Below are positions 1 to 8,938 of a stretch of DNA of 64,000 bases, in pieces (position 1 is the stretch's first letter; the number at the start of each line of letters is the position of its first letter). A model generated the notes under the pieces. The model was not told the DNA's origin, searched no databases, and was given only the letters and a program-made list of their open reading frames with translations. The position numbers and the translations under genes are program-made. The DNA comes from Cryobacterium sp. PH31-AA6 (GTDB lineage Bacteria; Actinomycetota; Actinomycetes; Actinomycetales; Microbacteriaceae): the NCBI RefSeq assembly GCF_030063195.1, contig NZ_JASISS010000003.1, forward strand, positions 146,580 to 210,579. The letters run 5' to 3'.

Positions 1-1077
1 GATCGGCACGGCGAACAGCGCGCCGGGGATGCCGGCGAGCAGCGACCCTGCGGCGACGACCAGCACCACGCCAAGCGGGTGCACCTTGACGGCCGTGCCC
101 ATGATCAAGGGCTGCAGCACGTGGCCCTCGATCTGCTGCACGAGCAGCACGACACCGAGCATGGCCAGAGCGATCGGCCAGGAGTTGAAGAGCAGGGCGA
201 TCACGACGGCCACCGCGCCGGTCGCGACGGCGCCGACGATGGGGATGAAGGATCCGAGGAAGACAAGCACGCCGATCGGCACCGCGAGCGGCACCCCGAG
301 CAACGCCGCCCCGACGCCGATGCCGACGGCGTCGATCGAGGCGACCAGAATCTGCACCTTGGCGAAGTTGCCCAGCGTCTCCCAACCGGCCGCTCCCGCA
401 CCGGCGACGGCGGCGCGGGCCCGACGGGGGAAGATCCGCACGACCCAGGCCCAGATCCCGGCCCCGTCGATCAGGATGAAGAGCAGGCTGAACAGCGTCA
501 GGAGCAACCCGGTCAGGAGGTGCCCGAGGGAGGAACCCACCGAAAGCGCCCCGCTGACGAAGATCGCGCTGTCCGCCTGGATGGCCGTCCACGCCTGCTG
601 CAGGTAGTCGTTGATCTGTGGTTCGGTCAGGTGCAGCGGCGAGGCGAGCAGGAAGTCCTTGAGCCCGGCGTACGAGGTCGCGAGCCTCGTGCTCAGTCCC
701 GTCGTGCCGACCGCGATCTGGGTGGCAGCCAGGGTGACGAGACCGCCGAGGACCGCCAGGGTGCCCAGTAGGGAGAGCGCGACGGCGAGGCCCTTGGGCC
801 ATTTGTGCCGCACGAGGAAGCTGACCAACGGCACGAGCAGGGAGGAGAGCAGCACGGCGACGAGCAGGGGGATGACGATGAGCCGAAGTTGCACGACAAC
901 AAAGAGGAAGACCGCGATCGCCGCGCCGATCGCGATCAGCCGCCAGGACCACGCGCCGGCGAGGCGGATGCCGGCGGGAATGTTCTCGTCGATCCCGTTC
1001 GGGATCGGTGCGTCCGCGCGCCGTTTGCGCCCGGACAACAGCGCCCCCCAGCCTGGCTTTCCCGTGGATTCAGTCAC
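1..1077 (-). CDS. AI-2E family transporter (PerM-like), C-terminus cut by window edge
   Basis: Inner-membrane protein of the AI-2E exporter/PerM family, whose members move small molecules or ions. Only the first 359 residues are visible because the frame is open through base 1. Several long hydrophobic helices are seen (roughly residues 45-85, then a cluster around 170-200 and from about 240 on), with the family's Gly/Pro-rich hydrophobic stretch ending in GIPGALFAVPI. The start is GTG at 1077: an in-frame TAG lies three codons upstream, so nothing longer is possible. It begins 9 bases after the stop of the ABC ATPase gene and is probably co-transcribed with it. The substrate cannot be inferred. 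Confidence 0.85.
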   Translation of the reverse strand, partial: MTESTGKPGWGALLSGRKRRADAPIPNGIDENIPAGIRLAGAWSWRLIAIGAAIAVFLFVVVQLRLIVIPLLVAVLLSSLLVPLVSFLVRHKWPKGLAVALSLLGTLAVLGGLVTLAATQIAVGTTGLSTRLATSYAGLKDFLLASPLHLTEPQINDYLQQAWTAIQADSAIFVSGALSVGSSLGHLLTGLLLTLFSLLFILIDGAGIWAWVVRIFPRRARAAVAGAGAAGWETLGNFAKVQILVASIDAVGIGVGAALLGVPLAVPIGVLVFLGSFIPIVGAVATGAVAVVIALLFNSWPIALAMLGVVLLVQQIEGHVLQPLIMGTAVKVHPLGVVLVVAAGSLLAGIPGALFAVPI

Positions 1078-1086
1078 CGAATCATT

Positions 1087-2247
1087 CTAGGCATTCCCGT
1101 ATTCGCCGCCGTGCATGACCCGCTGGCCGGGAATCCCGACCGCGTCGACCGAGACCGGCGTGCCGCAGAAGCGTAACCGAATCCTCTCGCCGGGAACGGT
1201 GCGCACCTGCACTCCGTGTTGCACGGACACCACGACGCCGTCGCCGAGGCGCACCCGGGTGCGGCGGAGCGAGCCGTGGAAGCTCGTCGCGACCACGACA
1301 CCGGTCGGCCCCACCCCGTCCGGTCCGTCTCCGGCCAGTTCGAGGTCCTCCGGGCGCACCGCGACCAGCACGGCCCCGTCGCCCTGTGACGGGTCGACGA
1401 GCGGCAGCTTTGCGCCGTACACCTCGGCGAACCCGTGGCGCACGAGACCGGCGAGCTGGTTGCTCAGGCCGACGAAGTCCGCGATGAACGGAGAGGCCGG
1501 GCGGCAGTAGAGGTCCTCCGGCGTGCCGACCTGCTCGATCCGGCCGTCACGCATCACGGCGACCCGGTCGGCGACGGCGAGCGCCTCGTCCTGGTCGTGC
1601 GTCACGAACAGGGTCGTGATGCCCAGGTCGGTCTGGATCCTCCGGATCTCTTCGCGCAGTCCGACCCGCACCTTGGCGTCGAGTGCGGAGAGCGGCTCGT
1701 CGAGCAGGAGCACCCGCGGCTCGGTGACCAGGGCGCGGGCCAGTGCGACGCGTTGCTGCTGGCCCCCGGAGAGCTGGTGCGCGAACCGGTCGTAGTGGGC
1801 GTCGAGCCCGACCAGGGCCAGTGCGTCCGCGGCGCGACGGCGGCGATCCCGGCCGACCACCCCGCGCATCCGCAACCCGAACTCGACGTTCTCGCCCGCG
1901 GTCAGGTGCGGGAACAGGGAGTAGGACTGGAAGACCATGCCCATGTCGCGCCGGCTCGTCGGCAGGGTCGACACGTCGACACCGTCGATGAGGATGGTGC
2001 CGGCATCCGCCGATTCGAGCCCCGCGAGCGCCCGCAGGGCCGTCGTCTTGCCGCTGCCACTCGGACCGAGCAGGGCGACGAGCTCGCCGGCGTGCAGGGT
2101 GAGGTCAAATCCGGCCAGCGCCCGATGTTCGCCGAATTGCCTTGAGACGCCCGAGAATTCGACGACGGTCCCGCGCCTGGCCGCGGGCGCCATTCCCGGG
2201 TTCGCGGTCGTGGGTGCCTTCGTGGTGCTGACGGTGGTACGGGTCAT
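1087..2247 (-). CDS. ABC transporter ATP-binding protein (spermidine/putrescine/iron-type importer)
   Basis: ATPase subunit of a binding-protein-dependent importer, 386 residues. Walker A GPSGSGKT (about residues 60-67), signature LSGGQQQR, Walker B VLLLDEPLSALD and the H-loop TLFVTHDQDEA are all intact. The long C-terminus after the ATPase core is the TOBE-type regulatory region typical of the PotA/FbpC/CysA class. Its ATG overlaps the stop of the upstream permease gene as ATGA (2244-2247), so the two are translationally coupled. With two different permeases and one lipoprotein the transporter is complete. The substrate (polyamine, iron or another small solute) is not decided by sequence alone. 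Confidence 0.93.
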   Translation of the reverse strand: MTRTTVSTTKAPTTANPGMAPAARRGTVVEFSGVSRQFGEHRALAGFDLTLHAGELVALLGPSGSGKTTALRALAGLESADAGTILIDGVDVSTLPTSRRDMGMVFQSYSLFPHLTAGENVEFGLRMRGVVGRDRRRRAADALALVGLDAHYDRFAHQLSGGQQQRVALARALVTEPRVLLLDEPLSALDAKVRVGLREEIRRIQTDLGITTLFVTHDQDEALAVADRVAVMRDGRIEQVGTPEDLYCRPASPFIADFVGLSNQLAGLVRHGFAEVYGAKLPLVDPSQGDGAVLVAVRPEDLELAGDGPDGVGPTGVVVATSFHGSLRRTRVRLGDGVVVSVQHGVQVRTVPGERIRLRFCGTPVSVDAVGIPGQRVMHGGEYGNA

Positions 2248-3134
2248 GGTTGGCCTCCGATGGGGCGTCGTCGTCGCGGGCGGGTGCGTTCGGCGCCGAG
2301 GCGACCGATCAGGAGCAGCAGCAGGAACGCGAAGATCAGGGCGAGCAGGGACAGGATCACGGCCGTGTACGGGTCGGACTTGCTGACCACGACGAGGGCG
2401 GTCTGCAGGTTCACCCGGCTGAGCAGCGACGCGATCGTGAACTCGCCGAGCACGACGGCGACCGCGATGAAAGCGGCGGCCAGGATGCCGCGGCGGAGGT
2501 TGGGCACGAGCACCCGGAACAGCACGCTCCCCCAGCCGGCACCGAGGGTGCGGGCCGCCTCGCTGAGGGTGCGCACGTCGACGCCGTCGAGGTTGGCCTG
2601 GATGGCCCGGTAGGCGTAGGGCAGCACGGTGATACCGTAGGCGAAGGCGAGGGTCCAGACCCCGCTGCCGGCGAGCCGGGAGAGCAGCGAGTAGACCGGG
2701 GCCAGGCCGACCACGAGCACGATCGCCGGAATGCTGATCGGCAGGATGCAGACGAACTCCAGCACCCGGCGGAGTCGGGGAAAACGGATGTGCACCAGCA
2801 GCAGGGTGGGCACGAGCAGCAGGAGCACGATCAGCACCGTGCCGACGGCCAGGGCGACCGAGTTGCCGAGGGCAACCAGAACCTGCCGGTACTGACCGGT
2901 CAGGCCGTCCTGGGCCAGCGCGACCCAGCGCGAGGCGTCATACCCGCCGCCGAGACCCTTACGCAGGGTGAACTCGACCATGGCGACGATGGGCAGCAGG
3001 AAGAGCAGGCCGATCGTCCCCAGGATCGCTGCCCGGGCGGCACGGGACGGTGCGTGCGCGACGCCGCCCGGCGCGACCGGGCCCGGACGGGTGCCGTGCA
3101 GCACCGGGCTCCGTGTCTCCTGGGCCGCGGTCAT
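2244..3134 (-). CDS. ABC transporter permease (importer subunit 2)
   Basis: Membrane subunit of the same importer, 296 residues from ATG 3134. It has about six membrane helices. The EAA loop that contacts the ATPase is visible as LSEAARTLGAGWGSVLFRVLVPNLRRGI. I chose ATG 3134 because it overlaps the preceding permease stop as ATGA, the same coupling used at the next junction; a GTG at 3143 is an alternative that adds three residues. It follows the order lipoprotein, permease, permease, ATPase. The family resembles PotC/YdcV-like permeases. Confidence 0.9.
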   Translation of the reverse strand: MTAAQETRSPVLHGTRPGPVAPGGVAHAPSRAARAAILGTIGLLFLLPIVAMVEFTLRKGLGGGYDASRWVALAQDGLTGQYRQVLVALGNSVALAVGTVLIVLLLLVPTLLLVHIRFPRLRRVLEFVCILPISIPAIVLVVGLAPVYSLLSRLAGSGVWTLAFAYGITVLPYAYRAIQANLDGVDVRTLSEAARTLGAGWGSVLFRVLVPNLRRGILAAAFIAVAVVLGEFTIASLLSRVNLQTALVVVSKSDPYTAVILSLLALIFAFLLLLLIGRLGAERTRPRRRRPIGGQP

Positions 3135-4084
3135 CGCTGCCACCTGGCGGCGCGGGCCTGGAGGGCCGAGTAGCCGCTCATCACGACCACCATCACCACG
3201 ATCATTCCGAGCGCGAGCGCCCCGGCCAGGTTCTCCCGGCCGAGCACGGTTTCGCTGGTGAGTGCGGAGCGGATCTGCAACGGCACGATCTGGGACCCCT
3301 GGCTCGTCAGCGCAGCGGCCGTCGCGTAGGAGGAGAACGCGTTCGCGAACAGCAGCAACAGGCTGCCGAGGAAGGAGGGGGCGAGCACGGGACCCGCGAT
3401 GCGCAGCCAGTAGCTGGCGCGGCTGCCACCGAGGGTCGCGTTGGCCTCGGCCCAGGTCGGCTTGAGCGCCTGGAGTGCGGGCATGAACGTGATGATCATC
3501 AGCGGAACCTGAAAGTAGAGATAGGGCAGCACGAGCCCGGGCAGCTCGTAGAGCCAGACGCCGTCGGCGAAAATGTCCACGCCGAAGCTGTCGCGCAGGA
3601 TGACCGTGACCATGCCCTGGATGCCGATGGTGGCCACGAACGCGAAGGCGAGCATGACCCCGCCGAACTGGGCGAGCACGCCGCTGAGAGAATCGACCAC
3701 GGTGCGTAAGGTCCCGTCCGGCCGCGCACCGAGCAGCCCGTAGCAGGCGGCCGCGCCGACGAGTGCTCCGATGACGGAGGTCAGGGCGGAGAGAGCGAAC
3801 GAGTTGGCGAAGGCATCCAGCACCACCGGATTGCCGAGGGCCGCGACAGTGTCGAGCGTGAACGCGCCGCTCGTGTCGAAGAAGCCGGTGCCGATGGCGA
3901 TCAGGGTCGGCACGACGAGAAAAAGGAGAACATAGACCGCAAACGGCAGCAGCCCGAAGGCCGCTGCCGTTCTGCGGAGCCTACTGGACAGCAGCGGCCC
4001 ACTTTTTTGCGAGCAGGGCGGCTCCCGCGGCGCTCTGTTCCTTGGTCGGGACGACGGTTTCCGCCGGCGCCGCGGGAAGGGCAC
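3131..4084 (-). CDS. ABC transporter permease (importer subunit 1), start uncertain
   Basis: First membrane subunit of the importer. TM1 reads FGLLPFAVYVLLFLVVPTLI at about residues 43-62, and the EAA loop is ANATLGGSRASYWLRIAGPVLAPSF. The coordinates use the only upstream ATG (4084), but that overlaps the binding-protein gene by about 100 bases and the extra residues look like out-of-frame coding sequence. No ATG, GTG or TTG lies between the binding-protein stop and TM1; tandem CTG codons at 3989-3994, just before that stop, are the only nearby candidates. The true N-terminus is therefore unresolved, though the protein identity is not. Confidence 0.82.
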   Translation of the reverse strand: MPFPRRRRKPSSRPRNRAPREPPCSQKSGPLLSSRLRRTAAAFGLLPFAVYVLLFLVVPTLIAIGTGFFDTSGAFTLDTVAALGNPVVLDAFANSFALSALTSVIGALVGAAACYGLLGARPDGTLRTVVDSLSGVLAQFGGVMLAFAFVATIGIQGMVTVILRDSFGVDIFADGVWLYELPGLVLPYLYFQVPLMIITFMPALQALKPTWAEANATLGGSRASYWLRIAGPVLAPSFLGSLLLLFANAFSSYATAAALTSQGSQIVPLQIRSALTSETVLGRENLAGALALGMIVVMVVVMSGYSALQARAARWQR

Positions 4085-5111
4085 CGAGCAGTTTCGCGTC
4101 GATGGTGCCCGCGGCTGTCATGGCCTCGGCACGAACCGGGCGCGCCCCGCCGGCGAGCCACAGGTTCTGGCCCTCGTCGCTGTAAAGGAATTCCTGCCAC
4201 AACCGGGCGGCGGCGGGGTGCGGGGCATCCTTGCTCACGGCCTGGTTGTAGTACCCGGCGTAGCCGGCGCCGCTGAAGACAACGACCTTCCAGTTGCGCT
4301 GGCCCTGGAGCTTCTTGCCGTAGCCCACGTTGAGGTAGTCCCAGTCGAGGACGACGGGGGTCTCGCCCGAGGCGATGGTTGCCGGCGTCGGGTCGATCTT
4401 GACGAAGTTGCCTGCCGCATTCAGTTTCGTGAAGAAGTCGATACCGGGCTGGAAGTCATCGACCGTGCCGTCGTTCTGCACCGTCGCCATTCCGACGGCG
4501 GCGAAGGCTGCCCCCGCCTGGGTCGGGTCGCCGTTGATGGTGACCTTGCCCTTGTACGCGGCACCGAGCAGATCGCTCAGCTTCTTCGGCGCCGGAACCG
4601 CGTCCGGGTCGTAGCCCACGGCCAGGTATCCGCCGTAATCGCCGGTGTACAGTCCGTTGGCCTCCTTGAGGGCGTCGGGGATGTCGGCCCAGGTGGCCAC
4701 CTGGTACGGCGCGAACCGGTCGGTGCTGGAGAGGGCGACGGCCAGACCGAGGTCGAAGACGTCCGGTGCGGTGTCCTGGCCCTTGAGGGTGTCCGCGGCC
4801 TGGATTTCCTCGGCGCTCGAGCCGTCAGGCGAGGCCTCGTTGATCGTGATCTCGGGGTACTTCTGGGCGAAGGCGTCGAGTACGGCGCCGTAGTTGGCCC
4901 AGTCACGCGGCAGGGCGATGACGTTGAGTCCGCCCTCCGCCCTGGCCGCGGCCTCGAGTGCAGGCAGGTCGCCGAACGCGCTCAGGCTCGTCGCCGTGGC
5001 GGCGTCGGTCGTGGCGGCGCTGCCCGCGGCGGATCCGGAGCATCCGGTCAGGCCGATGGCGAGGGCGGCCGTGGCGGCCAGCGAGGCGACCAGGGTGCGT
5101 GTGGTGATCAA
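3981..5111 (-). CDS. Extracellular solute-binding lipoprotein of the ABC importer
   Basis: Substrate-binding protein, 376 residues. Start is TTG at 5111, preceded by GGAGGA five bases upstream; a longer in-frame ATG at 5144 has no such ribosome site. The N-terminus is a signal peptide ending in the lipobox LTGC, so the mature protein should be lipid-anchored outside the membrane. The body resembles the PotD/YdcS cluster of periplasmic binding proteins (segments DWANYGAVLDAF, TAPDVFDLGLAV, VLDWDYLNVGYG). First gene of a five-gene leftward operon. The ligand is not identifiable from sequence. Confidence 0.9.
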   Translation of the reverse strand: MITTRTLVASLAATAALAIGLTGCSGSAAGSAATTDAATATSLSAFGDLPALEAAARAEGGLNVIALPRDWANYGAVLDAFAQKYPEITINEASPDGSSAEEIQAADTLKGQDTAPDVFDLGLAVALSSTDRFAPYQVATWADIPDALKEANGLYTGDYGGYLAVGYDPDAVPAPKKLSDLLGAAYKGKVTINGDPTQAGAAFAAVGMATVQNDGTVDDFQPGIDFFTKLNAAGNFVKIDPTPATIASGETPVVLDWDYLNVGYGKKLQGQRNWKVVVFSGAGYAGYYNQAVSKDAPHPAAARLWQEFLYSDEGQNLWLAGGARPVRAEAMTAAGTIDAKLLGALPAAPAETVVPTKEQSAAGAALLAKKWAAAVQ

Positions 5112-5277
5112 GTTGTCCTCCGTCGGACCAGCGACAGGCCGCACGCAGGTGTCGCGCTGTTGGGTGCCGGGTTACTGGTCATCGTGAGACTAGGAGCGGC
5201 AGTGGACCGGCGTGGGACTCCCGCCTGAACGGCGTGTGAATGCCTGGCGACGGATGCGAGCAGTATGGTCGATCCTG

Positions 5278-6477
5278 ATGGTCCAGTCAGTCTCCCCCAC
5301 CCTCGCCCGCCGCATTGCGCTGGCCGCTCAGGGCTTCGGCCGCAGATCGGCGGCGACGCCCGGCATCCGCCAGCTGGATGCCCTGGTCAACCGGATCGAG
5401 CTGCTGCAGATCGACTCGGTGAATGTCTTCGAGCGCAGCCACTACCTGCCGGCGTTCAGCCGTCTGGGCCGATACGACAAGGCCCAGCTGGACCGCCTGA
5501 CCAGCGGCCGCGAGGCCCGCTTCACCGAGTACTGGGCGCATGAGGCGTCGTTGCTCCCGCTGGATAGCTGGCCGCTGTTCGGCTGGCGGATGCAGCACTA
5601 CCGTGACCAGGCCGCCGGCGCACCGGACAGCTGGGCTGCGGGGAACCGGCCGATGCTGGACTGGCTGCTCGCCGAGCTCGCCGACAAGGGACCCTTGCCG
5701 GCCAGCGCCATCGAGCACGACGCGAACAGGCGCAGCGGCCCCTGGTGGGGCTGGTCCGACGTGAAGACCGGGCTGGAGGTGCTCTTCCGCTGGGGTGACG
5801 TGGTGAGCGCCGGTCGCCAACGGTTCGAGCGGGTCTACGGCCTGCCCGAACAGGTGTTGCCCGCGGAGTTGCTTGGTCGCCGCGTCGACTCGGCCACCGC
5901 TCACCGGGAGCTGATCAGCCGTGCGGCGCGTGCACACGGCATCGGCACGGCCAAGGACTTCGCCGACTACTTTCGGTTGAAGTCCGTGCCGGCGCTGGCC
6001 GGCATCCGCGAGCTGGAGGATGCCGGGGAACTGATCCCGGTGGAGGTGGCCGGCTGGGACGGCGCGAGCAAGGCCGCGTGGCTGCACCGTGACGCCAGGC
6101 TGCCCCGCTCGATGGACGCCGCCGCCGTGCTCTCCCCGTTCGATCCGGTCGTCTGGGAGCGGGCACGAGCCCTGCGGCTGTTCGACTTTCACTACCGGAT
6201 CGAGATCTACACCCCCCAGCCCAAACGGGTGTTCGGCTACTACGTGCTGCCCGTGCTGCTCGGCGACACGATCGTCGGCCGGGTCGATCTGAAAAATGAC
6301 CGGCAGTCCGGCGTGCTGCGGGTGCAGGCCGCCTGGTCCGAACCGGATGCCCCCTCCGACACGGCCGCTCGCCTCGCCGCGGTGCTCCAGGAGACCGCGG
6401 CCTGGCAGGGTCTCGACGAGATCGAGGTGGTCGAGCGCGGCAACCTCGCCGCGGGCCTGACCGCCGAGCTGCGCTAG
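5278..6477 (+). CDS. YcaQ/AlkZ-type winged-helix DNA glycosylase
   Basis: Member of the HTH_42/YcaQ family of DNA glycosylases that unhook crosslinks and remove alkylated bases, 399 residues from ATG 5278. The catalytic Q-x-D motif is present as LLQIDSVNV about 45 residues in, followed by RSHYLPAFSRLG, both hallmarks of the family. The C-terminal part (DPVVWERARALRLFDFHYRIEIYTP and KRVFGYYVLPVLLG) also matches. In-frame alternative starts exist at 5212 and 5254; 5278 best matches family length. It stands alone, divergent from the importer operon with 166 bases between. Confidence 0.88.
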   Translation: MVQSVSPTLARRIALAAQGFGRRSAATPGIRQLDALVNRIELLQIDSVNVFERSHYLPAFSRLGRYDKAQLDRLTSGREARFTEYWAHEASLLPLDSWPLFGWRMQHYRDQAAGAPDSWAAGNRPMLDWLLAELADKGPLPASAIEHDANRRSGPWWGWSDVKTGLEVLFRWGDVVSAGRQRFERVYGLPEQVLPAELLGRRVDSATAHRELISRAARAHGIGTAKDFADYFRLKSVPALAGIRELEDAGELIPVEVAGWDGASKAAWLHRDARLPRSMDAAAVLSPFDPVVWERARALRLFDFHYRIEIYTPQPKRVFGYYVLPVLLGDTIVGRVDLKNDRQSGVLRVQAAWSEPDAPSDTAARLAAVLQETAAWQGLDEIEVVERGNLAAGLTAELR

Positions 6478-6506
6478 CGGCGAGGCTCGGGGACGGGGTG
6501 GCGCGG

Positions 6507-6530
6507 GGTCTCGACGAGCTCGACCACCGG
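6507..6530. repeat. Copy of dispersed palindromic repeat (glycosylase/htpX junction)
   Basis: Matches the consensus GGTCTCGACGGGCTCGACC with one difference (GAG for GGG), followed by ACCGG. The same element recurs at 32097, 32261 and 52858-52940 and, inside coding sequence, near 55258. Here it sits between two convergent genes. Confidence 0.6.
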
Positions 6531-6541
6531 GGGTGATCAGG

Positions 6542-7426
6542 TCAGAATTTGCGGCCCATGGTGTGCAGGCGCTCGATCCGCTCCTCGATCGGCGGGTGCG
6601 TGCTGAACAGCTTCGCCATCATGCCCGGCTTCAGCGGGTTGCTGATCCACAGGTGCGCCATCGATGAGTTCTGTTTCTGCATCGGGCGACCGTAGGTTTC
6701 CAGCTTGGCCAGGGCGCTCGCGAGGGCGTCGGGGTGCCGGGTGGTCAGGGCGCTCGTCGCATCGGCGAGGTATTCCCGCTGCCGGGAGACCGCCAACTGA
6801 ACCATGCTTGCCACCAGCGGCGCCACGACCATTGCGACCAGGCCGAACACCATCACGACCGGGTTGCCGTTGTTGTTCTTGTTGCGGCCGAAGAACGCCA
6901 TCCGCAGGAACATGTCCGAGATGAAGCCGACGGCGACGACCAGTCCGAAGACCACCATCGACAGCCGAATGTCGTAGTTGCGCACGTGGCCGAGTTCGTG
7001 CGCCATGACTCCCTCGAGTTCGGAGTCATTCATGATCTCGAGCAGGCCGGTGGTCGCGGCGACGATCGCGTGCTCGGGGTCGCGCCCGGTGGCGAACGCG
7101 TTCGGCGCCGGGTCGCTGATCACATAGATCGCGGGCATCGGGGTACCGGTCGTGATCGACAGGTTCTCGACGATGTTCCACAGCCGCGGGTGCTCGGCCT
7201 TGCTGTTGATCCGGATGCCGCCGCTCATCGCGACCGCCTGGCGCCCCGCCATGAAGTACTGCAAGAGGGCGTAACCGCTCGCCACCACGATCGTGAGGAT
7301 CAGGATGCCGTAGCCGCCATTGCCGTACACGGCGTTGGCGAGCCAGCCCAGGCCCGTGATGATGGCCAGGAACAAGATGATGATGAAGACCGTGTTGCGC
7401 TTATTGCGCGCAATCGCGCTATACAT
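6542..7426 (-). CDS. htpX: HtpX, M48 family zinc metalloprotease
   Basis: Membrane-bound zinc protease for quality control of misfolded membrane proteins, 294 residues. The zinc motif HELGH lies in GVMAHELGHVRNYD (about residues 142-146), with the third ligand expected in the EREYLAD-type segment seen as RQREYLADATSAL. Four membrane helices flank it: two at the N-terminus and two between the motif and that segment. The C-terminal FSTHPPIEERIERL is a family signature. It starts 12 bases after lemA, a pairing common in bacteria. Confidence 0.96.
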   Translation of the reverse strand: MYSAIARNKRNTVFIIILFLAIITGLGWLANAVYGNGGYGILILTIVVASGYALLQYFMAGRQAVAMSGGIRINSKAEHPRLWNIVENLSITTGTPMPAIYVISDPAPNAFATGRDPEHAIVAATTGLLEIMNDSELEGVMAHELGHVRNYDIRLSMVVFGLVVAVGFISDMFLRMAFFGRNKNNNGNPVVMVFGLVAMVVAPLVASMVQLAVSRQREYLADATSALTTRHPDALASALAKLETYGRPMQKQNSSMAHLWISNPLKPGMMAKLFSTHPPIEERIERLHTMGRKF

Positions 7427-7438
7427 CGACGCCCGCCG

Positions 7439-8005
7439 TTAGAACTGCACGCGAGGCGGCTCCGCGATGGCGGCGGAGTCGGACACCTCGAAGAAGTCAC
7501 GCTGGGTGAAGCCGAGGTTGCGGGCAATGAGGTTGTTCGGGAAGACCTGGATCTTCGTGTTCAGCTCGCGCACGCCACCGTTGTAGAACCGGCGCGAGGC
7601 CTGAACCTTGTCTTCGGTGTCGACAAGCTCGGCCTGCAGCTGAAGGTAGTTCTGGCTCGCCTGCAGCTGAGGATAGGCCTCGGCCACGGCGAAGATGCTC
7701 TTCAACGCGGTCTGCATGTGGTTCTCGGCGGCGGCAGCGTCGGCCGGCCCCTGAGCGCTCAGCGTCTCGGCACGGGCCTTGGTGACGTTCTCGAAGACTG
7801 ACTTTTCGTGCGCCGCGTACCCCTTCACCGTTTCGATCAGGTTGGGGATGAGGTCGGCTCGCCGCTTCAGCTGCACGGTGATGTCGCTCCACGCCTCGTC
7901 CACGCGCACCTTGAGGGTGACGAGGGAGTTATAGGTGGCCCACAGGTAGATCCCGATGATGGCAATGAGGGCAACAACGATGAGGACCGGGATGAGCCAT
8001 TCCAT
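7439..8005 (-). CDS. lemA: LemA family membrane protein
   Basis: 188-residue LemA protein. One N-terminal membrane helix (about residues 4-24) is followed by a long helical cytosolic domain with the family motifs YNSLVTLKVRVDEAWSDI, KRRADLIPNLI and TKIQVFPNNLIA. ATG 8005 is preceded by GGAG; the frame stays open upstream but that part has no family similarity. It sits directly upstream of htpX. LemA proteins have no agreed biochemical function; co-occurrence with HtpX suggests envelope stress. Confidence 0.93.
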   Translation of the reverse strand: MEWLIPVLIVVALIAIIGIYLWATYNSLVTLKVRVDEAWSDITVQLKRRADLIPNLIETVKGYAAHEKSVFENVTKARAETLSAQGPADAAAAENHMQTALKSIFAVAEAYPQLQASQNYLQLQAELVDTEDKVQASRRFYNGGVRELNTKIQVFPNNLIARNLGFTQRDFFEVSDSAAIAEPPRVQF

Positions 8006-8170
8006 GGCAGCGTCTCCTTGCGATTGGGCGGGGCGGGCAGAGGCCCGGGGCATCGTGACTTGCAATGCACGCCCATCATAACTGCGCGCCCTGAGGCTCC
8101 CATGTACTTCCCACCACACTCCAAGAATCACCGCTTGAGGAGCGTGACATCCACTGCCGAGCGGCGAATA

Positions 8171-8938
8171 ATGACACTCATGGTGCACAGATCCGCCCCG
8201 GCCGTCGTCGTGCGCGACCTGCATGCCCGCCGGGGAAAGCAGCCGGTGCTGCACGGCCTGAGCCTGACCGTGCCTCGCGGCCTGGTCGTCGGCCTGATCG
8301 GGCCGAGCGGCTGCGGGAAGACCACGCTGATGCGCTCGATCGTCGGGGTGCAGGTCGTGCAGTCGGGCGCGGTCACCGTGCTGGGCCGGGCCGCGGGCAC
8401 GGCATCGCTGCGCGGCCGGGTCGGCTACGTCACCCAGGATGCGAGCGTGTACGACGACCTCACCGTGCGCCAGAACCTCCAGTACTTCGCCGCCGTGCTC
8501 GGGGCGTCCCGGGACGACATCGACCGGGTGATCGACGCGACAGACCTGGCCCCGAACGCCGGCCAACTGGCCGGGTCACTCTCCGGCGGGCAGCGCAGCC
8601 GAGTGTCCCTGGCCGGCGCCCTCCTCGGCTCGCCAGAGCTCCTTGTGCTCGACGAACCGACCGTCGGCCTCGACCCGGTGCTCAGGGTGGAGTTGTGGGC
8701 GTTGTTCCACCGCCTGGCCGACTCCGGGACGAGCCTGCTCGTCTCCAGCCATGTGATGGACGAGGCCAGCCGCTGCGACCGGCTGCTCCTGATGCGGCAG
8801 GGCGAGGTCCTCGCCGACGACACCCCGGACGGACTGCTCTCCGCAACCGGGACCCCTGACGTGGAGGCGGCGTTCCTCGCCCTGATTTCGGCCCATCCGT
8901 CATCCGATCCGGCCGGCCGGGAAGCCGGCGACTCGTGA
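8171..8938 (+). CDS. ABC transporter ATP-binding protein (exporter)
   Basis: ATPase of an ABC-2 type exporter, 255 residues. Walker A GPSGCGKTTL, signature LSGGQRSRVSLAGALL, Walker B LLVLDEPTVGLDP and an H-loop in SSHVMDEASRCDRLLL are intact. Start is ATG 8171; an ATG three codons later (8180) is equally possible, and no strong ribosome site separates them. The stop overlaps the permease start as GTGA. The class resembles drug or polyketide-antibiotic exporters (DrrA/NatA-like); the substrate is unknown. Confidence 0.92.
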   Translation: MTLMVHRSAPAVVVRDLHARRGKQPVLHGLSLTVPRGLVVGLIGPSGCGKTTLMRSIVGVQVVQSGAVTVLGRAAGTASLRGRVGYVTQDASVYDDLTVRQNLQYFAAVLGASRDDIDRVIDATDLAPNAGQLAGSLSGGQRSRVSLAGALLGSPELLVLDEPTVGLDPVLRVELWALFHRLADSGTSLLVSSHVMDEASRCDRLLLMRQGEVLADDTPDGLLSATGTPDVEAAFLALISAHPSSDPAGREAGDS